From Roseibacillus sp. (lineage in GTDB: Bacteria; Verrucomicrobiota; Verrucomicrobiae; Verrucomicrobiales; Akkermansiaceae), in NCBI GenBank assembly GCA_002723015.1, contig PBNG01000089.1:1-20431 (forward strand): DNA of 20,431 nucleotides, given 5' to 3'. The stretch's first letter is position 1. Every line of letters starts with the position of its first letter. Below the pieces are notes generated by a model, which was not told the origin of the DNA, did no database searches, and was given only the letters and a program-made list of their open reading frames with translations. The translations under genes and the position numbers were made by a program. Below, one piece after another: positions 14,216 to 20,431 of this stretch.

Positions 14216-16750
14216 ATGCAATTTCCAGCGACCAACGCCGCGCTCAAAACTCTCTCAAGCGGACTTCCAGTCATCATGCAGGTAGATTCTGCCGCTCCGG
14301 TAGTGTCAGCCCAATGCTGGGTCGCAACCGGGAGCCAACACGAGAACCAATTTGCCGGAAGTGGGCTCTCACACCTTCTTGAGCATATGGTTTTCAAGGG
14401 CACGAACTCCTTCACGGGAGCGGAACTCGCGACCACCGTCAATTCCATGGGGGGACAGTGGAACGCCTATACCTCCTTTGACCGCACGGTCTACTACATA
14501 GATGGCCCAAGCGCATCCTGTGACACCTTTCTCCGTGTTCTTTTTGAACTGGTTTTCCAGCCTCGCTTCCCTGAGGCCGATTTCGAAACGGAGCGCGATG
14601 TCATCCGGCGGGAAATCGATATGGGAAAAGATGATCCTGACTCGGCAGCGAGCGAACTTCTTTTCCGGACTTTTTTCCAGCACGATCTCCGCCGTCACCC
14701 GGTGATCGGCTACCGGCGGTGTTTTGATGCCCTGACCTATGACAATATGGTCGAATATCACCGTAGTCGATACTGCCCCTCCAACAGTATTCTTGTCCTT
14801 TCGGGCGACTTCGACCCAGTAAACGCTATGTCAGTGCTTGAGGAGATGGGCGGGAGCGTCCCGTTCCGACCACTTGCTCCAACCATCGCGCAGACCGAAC
14901 CACGTCAACTCGGACAACGTCGGGCCAGGATGCCGTTTGCCATACCGGTGAGCAAAACGACCCTCGCTTGGAAAACACCCGGACTCGATCATCCAGACTC
15001 TCCCGCCCTCGAATTACTCGCCGGCGTTCTCGGGGGAGGTCGCTCCTCCCTTCTTTACCGCCGATTCCATGAAAAAGAGGGAATCGCCCACCATCTTGGA
15101 GCGTGGGCGTGGAGTCCCGCAATCGGCCCGGGCATGTTCAGTATTTCGGCAGAGGCGGATCCCGCGAGGCGGGACCACCTCGAAAATGCGATTCTCACAG
15201 AACTCAACTCCCCAATTGAAAGCGAGCTTGGCCCTTCGCTAGACAAGGCGCGCCGTCAGGTTTTCGCACAGCAGTTCAAGACTCTTGCCACCGCTTCAGG
15301 ACGAGCCACCGATCTCGCATCCAACTGGCACGAAGCAAGGAATCTAGATTTCACCCGCGACTATCTGAGCAGCCTTGACGAGGTCACCGTCGAAGACCTG
15401 CATCGGGTCGCCAAGTGCTATCTCTCTCCCGATCAGGTCACCATCACTTCGCTCGATCCACACCGCAAATCCGACTCTTCCACCGCTGGTCGATCATCCC
15501 GGCCCAAACCCGAACTCACAACTCATACTCTGGAGAATGGTCTGACCCTTCTCCTCCGGCCTGATCCACGAGTCCCCACGGTGAGTTTTCAGGGCGCATT
15601 TAACACAGGCCGTCATGTCGAGAATCCAGAGAATTGCGGCATCAATCTCCTGCATGCCTCCCTCCTAACAAAAGGCACCGACCACTACACAGAAGGAGAC
15701 TTTGCCGACCGGGTCGAATCCCTCGGGGCGAATATTCGAGCAAGCGCCGGCAACAACACGAGCATTATTTCCTCATTCTGTCTCCAGCCAGATGTTGCTA
15801 CTGTTCTTGAACTGTGTGGCGGCGCTCTCTCGTCACCAAGTTTTGATGAAGGGGCTCTGGGGAGAGAAAAGGAGGTCCAGCGGGCAGACCTTCTGGAAAG
15901 TCTCCAGGACCCACTCAAAACCTCCTTTCGACTTCTCCGCGAGAGCCTCTTCGGATACCAGAACTATGGACTCCCGATGCTGGGGACTGAGGAGTCACTC
16001 AACAATATTGACCAGGGAATGCTGCAGGAGCATCACCAGAAGTTCATCACTCGTGAGAACGGCGTGCTTGCGATTTTCGGAGACATCAACCCGGGGCAAA
16101 TAATAGAGATCTGTAACCGTGTTTTCGCCACCCTGCCGAAGGGCCGTAAGAGCAACGCCCCCGGGGACGAGGCCTCTCAACCTTCCCCCTCAGACATAGT
16201 ACACAACCTGAACAAGGAGCAAACAGTCGTCACGGTCGGATATCCGGGTGCTCACATCACTTCAGAGGATATTCCGGCACTTGAGGTTATTCATGAGTAT
16301 TGCTCGAACATGGCAGGTCCACTTTTTACCCGGATGAGGGAAGAGCTTGGGCTGGCATATTATGTGAACGCCACACAGTTTCACGGGTTTGGAAGAGGAT
16401 TGTTCGCCTTCTATATTGGCACCGCCCCGGACAAGGCCGCCCTCGCCAGGCAGGAACTGCTCACTCAGATCGAAATACTCACTCAGGAGGGCATCGCTGA
16501 GAACCGGCTCTCCCACACCAAGACCAGTGTTCTGGCAGGGGATGCACTCGAGAACCAGAGCAACCACTCCATGGCCCAGATGTGTGCTTTGAATACTCTT
16601 TTCGGCCTCGGCCCGCTTCATCACCTGGCACATGCTGAGAGAATTCAGTCCCTGAGCCGTGAGGACATTCTGAGAACTGCCCGGAAATACTTTGGCAAGG
16701 ACCCGGTAATTGTCACCGTGGGCCCGGACTCCAAGGTGGATCCGGCCTGA
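14216..16750 (+). CDS. Tandem M16 family zinc peptidase (inactive C-terminal half)
   Basis: The 844-residue product contains two M16 halves of about 420 residues. The N-terminal half has the inverted zinc motif HLLEH (53-57), with E56 as catalytic base, and the third ligand E133 in VIRREID, about 76 residues later. The C-terminal half keeps the fold and the substrate-clamping block MREELGLAYYV (about 708-718). At the equivalent zinc site (477-481) it reads NLLHA, so it is non-catalytic, as in mitochondrial processing-peptidase pairs and PqqL-type enzymes. No signal peptide is visible, so a cytoplasmic location is predicted. The ATG at 14216 has only a weak GGA nearby. The gene diverges from the Wzz-like gene. 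Substrate is unknown; M16 enzymes usually degrade peptides or process small precursors. Confidence 0.93.
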   Translation: MQFPATNAALKTLSSGLPVIMQVDSAAPVVSAQCWVATGSQHENQFAGSGLSHLLEHMVFKGTNSFTGAELATTVNSMGGQWNAYTSFDRTVYYIDGPSASCDTFLRVLFELVFQPRFPEADFETERDVIRREIDMGKDDPDSAASELLFRTFFQHDLRRHPVIGYRRCFDALTYDNMVEYHRSRYCPSNSILVLSGDFDPVNAMSVLEEMGGSVPFRPLAPTIAQTEPRQLGQRRARMPFAIPVSKTTLAWKTPGLDHPDSPALELLAGVLGGGRSSLLYRRFHEKEGIAHHLGAWAWSPAIGPGMFSISAEADPARRDHLENAILTELNSPIESELGPSLDKARRQVFAQQFKTLATASGRATDLASNWHEARNLDFTRDYLSSLDEVTVEDLHRVAKCYLSPDQVTITSLDPHRKSDSSTAGRSSRPKPELTTHTLENGLTLLLRPDPRVPTVSFQGAFNTGRHVENPENCGINLLHASLLTKGTDHYTEGDFADRVESLGANIRASAGNNTSIISSFCLQPDVATVLELCGGALSSPSFDEGALGREKEVQRADLLESLQDPLKTSFRLLRESLFGYQNYGLPMLGTEESLNNIDQGMLQEHHQKFITRENGVLAIFGDINPGQIIEICNRVFATLPKGRKSNAPGDEASQPSPSDIVHNLNKEQTVVTVGYPGAHITSEDIPALEVIHEYCSNMAGPLFTRMREELGLAYYVNATQFHGFGRGLFAFYIGTAPDKAALARQELLTQIEILTQEGIAENRLSHTKTSVLAGDALENQSNHSMAQMCALNTLFGLGPLHHLAHAERIQSLSREDILRTARKYFGKDPVIVTVGPDSKVDPA

Positions 16751-16833
16751 GGAAAAGGAGCGCCGGGAGCAGGCTGTCGACGCTAACAACTCGCATTCCA
16801 TGCCAGAACCGGCAATCATGATCCCGATCCGAC

Positions 16834-17109
16834 ATGGAAAATGACCGACGCTTCGCCGATTTCGTCATTCTGCAGGCTCAGAATGCGGGGATGTTCCTTG
16901 GAAAAGTCCCAAACCCCGTAAGTGGCAACCTGGAAGTTAATACCAAGGCTGCCCGCTCTGTCCTCGATTCGCTCGAGATGCTGGAGCTGAAAACTACCGG
17001 CAACAGAACTCCTGAGGAAGACAAGTTACTGCAAACCGCCTTGCTCAACATCCGTACTCTCTACTCAGAGACTGAGGCGCGGGAGAGCGATGAACCCGGC
17101 CAGCTGTAG
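16834..17109 (+). CDS. DUF1844 domain protein
   Basis: This 91-residue protein is a stand-alone DUF1844 member. The family pattern is visible: FADFVILQAQNAGMFLGKVP (7-26), then ARSVLDSLEMLELKTTGNRT (40-59) and EEDKLLQTALLNIRTLY (61-77), giving three predicted helices. There is no signal peptide or membrane segment. Function is unknown in the family. It lies 83 bases after the M16 gene and 64 bases before kdsA on the same strand, so it could be part of either transcript. No Shine-Dalgarno sequence precedes the ATG. Confidence 0.87.
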   Translation: MENDRRFADFVILQAQNAGMFLGKVPNPVSGNLEVNTKAARSVLDSLEMLELKTTGNRTPEEDKLLQTALLNIRTLYSETEARESDEPGQL

Positions 17110-17118
17110 GTCTGATCA

Positions 17119-17130
17119 AATCCCGGGATT
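17119..17130. promoter_or_regulatory. 12-bp perfect palindrome upstream of kdsA
   Basis: AATCCCGGGATT is an exact palindrome with flanking near-symmetry (TCA on the left, TGA on the right) in the 64-bp gap before kdsA. With no loop it is better suited to a DNA-binding dimer than to an RNA hairpin. No regulator is known to me for this site. Confidence 0.25.
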
Positions 17131-17173
17131 GAATCAAAGGCCTGCTTAAGACATCTTCCTAACCCCTACTCTA

Positions 17174-17992
17174 ATGGTAAAGCCCTTCAAGATACAGAAT
17201 ATTGAAGTTAACGGAGGGACTCCTTTCTTTATTCTTGGCCCCTGTGGCCTCGAGAACGAGGAATTTGCCTGGGACATGGCAAGGAGCCTGAAGGAGATCT
17301 GCGGAAGGCTTGAGCTTCCCTTTGTTTTCAAGGCTTCCTACGACAAGGCCAACCGGACCTCTGTCGATTCCTTCAGGGGGCCAGGCGCTGAAACCGGATG
17401 CCGTGTCCTCGGAGCCATCGGAAAGGAACTGCAGATCCCTGTTACCACAGACATTCATACCGCTGAGGAAGCCGAGATGGCCGCTGAGTTTATCGATCTT
17501 CTGCAAGTTCCGGCCTTCCTCTGTCGGCAGACAGACATTCTGGAGGCCTGCGCAGCAACCGGACGGGTTGTGAATGTCAAGAAAGGCCAATTCCTGGCTC
17601 CATCGGACTGCGTCAACATCGCTGGTAAACTGAAGTCCTTTGGTTGTCATGAATTCCTCATCACGGAGCGGGGAACAACATTTGGATACAACAACCTTGT
17701 TGCTGACATGCGTTCTCTTCACTGGATCCGTGAGGAAGGAATTCCCGTCATTTTTGATGCTACTCACTCCGTCCAGCGCCCAGGCGGCATGGGGGGGACC
17801 ACCGGTGGCGATGGCGAACTCGCCCCTGTCCTTGCCCGTGCAGCAATGGCAACAGGCGTCGACGGGATTTTCATGGAAACCCACCGAAATCCCGCCGAAG
17901 CTCTTTCTGATGGCCCCAACCAGGTTCCACTCGGGCAGGTAGAGACTGTTCTTCTCTCTCTTCTCAAGATTCATCGCGCGCTTAACGCATGA
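17174..17992 (+). CDS. kdsA: 3-deoxy-D-manno-octulosonate 8-phosphate synthase
   Basis: KdsA condenses phosphoenolpyruvate with arabinose 5-phosphate to give KDO 8-phosphate, the precursor of the inner-core sugar of LPS. The 272-residue length fits. Key blocks are GPCGLEN (22-28), FKASYDKANRTS, FRGPG, PAFLCRQTD, NVKKGQF, TERGTTFGYNNLV, IFDATHSVQ and DGPNQVPL. The cysteine C24 occupies the position that distinguishes metal-dependent enzymes (as in Aquifex) from the metal-free E. coli type, which has asparagine there; the His of DATH, Glu of METH and Asp of DGPN complete the expected metal set. The gene overlaps the following LptC/LptA-like gene by ATGA (17989-17992), linking KDO synthesis to LPS export. 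No Shine-Dalgarno sequence is visible at its start. Confidence 0.96.
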   Translation: MVKPFKIQNIEVNGGTPFFILGPCGLENEEFAWDMARSLKEICGRLELPFVFKASYDKANRTSVDSFRGPGAETGCRVLGAIGKELQIPVTTDIHTAEEAEMAAEFIDLLQVPAFLCRQTDILEACAATGRVVNVKKGQFLAPSDCVNIAGKLKSFGCHEFLITERGTTFGYNNLVADMRSLHWIREEGIPVIFDATHSVQRPGGMGGTTGGDGELAPVLARAAMATGVDGIFMETHRNPAEALSDGPNQVPLGQVETVLLSLLKIHRALNA

Positions 17993-20394
17993 GAAGTTCA
18001 GCAGGGGCACCCCATCATCGCGTATCTACGCGTGCTTTGTCTCTTTTTCTGGCAGGCGCTATCCTCGGTGGCGGGAGCCATCACACCTGCGCCCAGAGGG
18101 ACATGGGAGCACGCACCCGGGAACTCCCCTACCAGAAGCTCGGCCCCATGATGGATAACCTTCCGGCCGGAAGCATGCTGCGAGACGTCCGTATCCCAAT
18201 TTTCGATAAGAGACTCGAGAGGATGGCCCTTCTTCAGTCCAGATTCCTCAAGGTTGTTACCAAGAGGGATCTCTTCGCTGAAAATATTGCCCTCCGCTAT
18301 TTCCAGGATGACTCTATCCTGATCAGAATGACGATGGGATCGGCAGACTTTTCCCTGACGACTGGTGTGCTCACCGCTCATCAGGCGGTTACCCTCGACA
18401 CCGAAAAACTGAAAGGCGGTGGCACTGGTGGGGTATTCCATCTTGAGTCCCGCTCCGGTTTTGTGCGGGGCCCCGCATTCAGTCGTCTTATCTCGGAAAG
18501 ACCGCAAAAGGTTTCTGCTACCAGGATTGATACTCCTGCTCCAATCCGAGGCTCCCCACCCATTCTCAGCCCCCTCGCAACAGCTTTCACCGGACCGGAA
18601 GGCCTCACCGGGAGAGAAAGGCGGATTGTAGATTCTCTTCTGGAAGCGAGAACAAAATCCGTCATCGCCAACCGGGCTCCAACGCGAAACTTTATGACCC
18701 AAAGCCGCCAATTCATTGGCCGGGCTGAGGCTGACCTCCGCAGCTTTTCGAATACCGTAGAGCTTTCTGAAGCCCGACTCTTGGCCAACCTCCCAAAGCG
18801 ATCTCCTGATACACTGCTTCCAAAGCAGCATGAGGGAGAAATCGTTATCACCGCCGAAGGGGGCATATTTCTCAACCCCGAGCGTGGTCACATCTCCTAC
18901 CTTCGCAACATCCGGATCCTCGATCCACGATTTACCCTCACAGGTGGAGGGCATCTCAGGGTTTTCTTCCCCCCCCAGGAACTCACAAGAGCCATCCAGG
19001 AGTCTGAACAACCATCCGATTCTGGCGAGGCGTCCCCGGACCGAGGATCGGGAGACAGGAACGAAAAGACCTTTTCCGAACTCGTTGATCCATATCTCTT
19101 CGTGGTTTCAGGTGGAGTCCGGATGGAACTCAGCGATCGATCAAGAATGGTTCCACCGGTAGTCGCTACCGGTGAAACCGTTGTGATTGACCGGCGAACA
19201 GGAGATATCGTTCTACAGGGCGGGACACCCTGCATCAAACAGGGATTAAACTCTCTCACAGCAGGGCATCCCGATCTTTACCTCAGGCTATACCAAAATG
19301 GAGATGTCTACGCCGAGGAAGGACCATGGACGACAACTGGGGACCTTTCCTCAGGGAAAACTTTCGGGGAGGAGACTCGCGCTTCCAGTCCTGATGCCGC
19401 TCGAGACAACTCTCCGGGCCCCGTAGTTACTGTCTCCTGTCACGGCGGTCTCTATCTCGACGCCAGTGAAGGCCAGGTGGTCTACCTGAAGGACATCCGT
19501 GTTCTTCACCCGGAATTCCGGGTTGAGGCCAAGGATGAAATGAAGATGTTCCTTGGGAAGAAAGCGGGGATCAGCACCGGTCCAGAAACCTTCTCGGATA
19601 TAGAATACGTCGTCGCGAGCGGCGATGTTAGATTGATTCAGGACACCGGGGATGACACCGGCCATCCCGTTACCGCCACCGCGGAGCACGCGATAGTGGA
19701 TGTGAAGAGTGAAAACATCCTTCTCAAGGGAGGCGCGCCTTTTCTCGGGCTTGGAGACAACTTTCTGCGCGCTGGGAAGCCAGACCTCTACCTGCGAATT
19801 TACGGAAATGGCAGCCTTTTCGCGGAAGCGGGCCCGTGGACTACCTCTGGTAAACTCTCGAAGACCAGCGCGGAAAATCAGCAATCTGAGAGGGATTCGG
19901 GGCTCATTGCCGTCACGTGCGAAGGGGGACTCGCCTTTGATGCCCTCAAGGGTCAGATTGTCTACCTCGGCGAAATCGTTGCCGAAGAGCCTCGATTTCG
20001 TCTTCGATGTGACAAAAGCATGCGGATTACCTTGGAGCGTAGCGCAGAAGGAGACGAGGATCCTCTAGAGGGACCGGAGGCCTTCTCGGAGGTAGACAAG
20101 ATCGTCGCACTCGGGAATGTCATGATTTCCCGAATCCCAGAGGCTGGATCCCAGCCAGTAGTGGCAAGATCAGCTGCGGCAACTTACGAGGCATCCTCCG
20201 GAACTCTCGCGCTCCGTGGGGGACGACCGGCCATTCGTCAGGGCAATAGCTTTTTCGAGGCACAGGAAGACGGCCTCTACATACTTTTTTATGCTAACGG
20301 TAGCTTCGAGCTCTCCCGTGGGGCATGGGAACAATTCTTTGACCTTCGAGATAAAAACTTTGAGAAACTCCGCCAGCGGGGAAATGATCGATAA
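17989..20394 (+). CDS. LptC/LptA-like periplasmic LPS-export protein with three OstA-like repeats
   Basis: The 801-residue product begins with a signal peptide (about 1-36, core LSLFLAGAILGGG). Residues of about 60-165 resemble an LptC-type beta-sheet region (RDVRIPIFDKRLERMALLQS, then FAENIALRYFQ). A low-complexity linker follows to about 280. Three repeated modules come next: 284-454, 478-624 and 638-787. Each opens with a V/I-T-x-E/H-GG segment followed by a YL-x-x-I block and a D/E-PxFR/T segment. Each then has a GDV/GGV strand, a G-G-x-P loop and an LYLR/LYILF-Y-x-NG strand, ending in GPWTT (GAWEQ in the third). This is an OstA/LptA-like beta-strand pattern. It overlaps kdsA by four bases, the position lptC/lptA occupy beside KDO genes in other bacteria. 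Function as part of the LPS bridge is inferred. No lptA or lptB gene is visible before the window ends. Confidence 0.8.
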   Translation: MRSSAGAPHHRVSTRALSLFLAGAILGGGSHHTCAQRDMGARTRELPYQKLGPMMDNLPAGSMLRDVRIPIFDKRLERMALLQSRFLKVVTKRDLFAENIALRYFQDDSILIRMTMGSADFSLTTGVLTAHQAVTLDTEKLKGGGTGGVFHLESRSGFVRGPAFSRLISERPQKVSATRIDTPAPIRGSPPILSPLATAFTGPEGLTGRERRIVDSLLEARTKSVIANRAPTRNFMTQSRQFIGRAEADLRSFSNTVELSEARLLANLPKRSPDTLLPKQHEGEIVITAEGGIFLNPERGHISYLRNIRILDPRFTLTGGGHLRVFFPPQELTRAIQESEQPSDSGEASPDRGSGDRNEKTFSELVDPYLFVVSGGVRMELSDRSRMVPPVVATGETVVIDRRTGDIVLQGGTPCIKQGLNSLTAGHPDLYLRLYQNGDVYAEEGPWTTTGDLSSGKTFGEETRASSPDAARDNSPGPVVTVSCHGGLYLDASEGQVVYLKDIRVLHPEFRVEAKDEMKMFLGKKAGISTGPETFSDIEYVVASGDVRLIQDTGDDTGHPVTATAEHAIVDVKSENILLKGGAPFLGLGDNFLRAGKPDLYLRIYGNGSLFAEAGPWTTSGKLSKTSAENQQSERDSGLIAVTCEGGLAFDALKGQIVYLGEIVAEEPRFRLRCDKSMRITLERSAEGDEDPLEGPEAFSEVDKIVALGNVMISRIPEAGSQPVVARSAAATYEASSGTLALRGGRPAIRQGNSFFEAQEDGLYILFYANGSFELSRGAWEQFFDLRDKNFEKLRQRGNDR
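18838..19350 (+). repeat. OstA-like module 1 of the LptC/A-like protein
   Basis: Residues 284-454. Opens EIVITAEGGIFL and ends YLRLYQNGDVYAEEGPWTTT. It contains an extra hydrophilic insertion (about 333-362, rich in Glu, Ser, Asp and Gly) that the other two copies lack, making it the longest. Confidence 0.75.
19420..19860 (+). repeat. OstA-like module 2 of the LptC/A-like protein
   Basis: Residues 478-624. Opens PVVTVSCHGGLYLD and ends YLRIYGNGSLFAEAGPWTTS. It is the closest copy to module 1 at its C-terminal strand pair (LYLR-Y-NG-AE-GPWTT). Confidence 0.75.
19900..20349 (+). repeat. OstA-like module 3 of the LptC/A-like protein
   Basis: Residues 638-787. Opens GLIAVTCEGGLAFD and ends LYILFYANGSFELSRGAWEQ. 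The closing GPWTT is changed to GAWEQ and no further linker follows, consistent with being the terminal module. Confidence 0.75.
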
Positions 20395-20405
20395 CCCGGC
20401 GCAAC

Positions 20406-20431
20406 GTGGAAACAGAACCCAAACATACTTC
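20406..20431 (+). CDS. Possible start of the next gene, cut by the window edge
   Basis: A GTG at 20406, 11 bases after the LptC/A-like stop, opens a frame (METEPKHT...) that stays open to the edge. Eight codons cannot identify it. The position would suit an lptA or lptB gene, but this is a guess from gene order. Confidence 0.2.

Noticed and set aside
17171..18010. Long antisense reading frame opposite kdsA
   Set aside because: It mirrors a confidently identified enzyme gene, and its translation shows no domain or motif.
17998..19011. Long minus-strand frame inside the LptC/A-like gene
   Set aside because: It is opposite a gene with a signal peptide and internal repeats, and shows no family features of its own.
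18838..20349. Tandem repeats considered as a mobile or CRISPR-like array
   Set aside because: The repetition is at protein level with diverged DNA and intact frame, so it reflects domain duplication.

Overview
The window reads as chromosomal DNA of a diderm (Gram-negative) bacterium, most likely a member of Verrucomicrobiota. Three signs point there: a 51-residue 'small basic protein' of the Verrucomicrobia/Chlamydiae type, a DUF1844 protein, and lipopolysaccharide genes (kdsA, an LptD-type barrel, an LptC/LptA-like protein) that require an outer membrane. GC content looks moderate to high. The gene order is housekeeping-like, and I saw no transposase, phage gene, CRISPR array or other clear mobile element.

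Layout. 1-79: start of a secreted protein on the minus strand, cut by the window edge. 301-392: tRNA-Ser(CGA), minus. 521-1489: secreted HExxH metallopeptidase-like protein, plus. 1526-3074: minus-strand pair of a DUF374 lipid acyltransferase and folD. 3075-3376: divergent intergenic region. 3377-5475: plus-strand IscU/NifU-type scaffold, SufT, small basic protein and an RsuA/RluB-type pseudouridine synthase. 5549-7498: acetyl-CoA synthetase. 7549-8433: coiled-coil protein of unknown function. 8500-10835: minus-strand HAD phosphatase followed by mpl. 11115-13559: LptD-like outer-membrane barrel. 13583-14080: short Wzz-like single-TM protein, minus. 14216-16750: tandem M16 peptidase. 16834-17109: DUF1844 protein. 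17174-20394: kdsA overlapping, by ATGA, a large LptC/LptA-like protein with three internal repeats.

How the genes fit together. The largest theme is the cell envelope. KdsA makes the KDO precursor, the 17989-20394 protein probably forms part of the periplasmic LPS bridge, LptD inserts LPS into the outer membrane, Mpl recycles murein peptides, the DUF374 protein probably acylates a lipid, and the Wzz-like protein resembles chain-length regulators. A second theme is Fe-S cluster assembly (scaffold plus SufT). The rest is central metabolism (folD, acs) and RNA modification.

The most interesting object is the 801-residue protein next to kdsA. It joins an LptC-like N-terminal region to three consecutive copies of an approximately 150-170-residue OstA/LptA-like module, so one polypeptide may build several steps of the LPS bridge. 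Other points worth a look are a hairpin that appears to enclose the ribosome-binding site of the Wzz-like gene, paired hairpins between the HAD and lptD genes, a direct repeat spaced by exactly two helical turns upstream of the left-edge gene, and a near absence of Shine-Dalgarno sequences.
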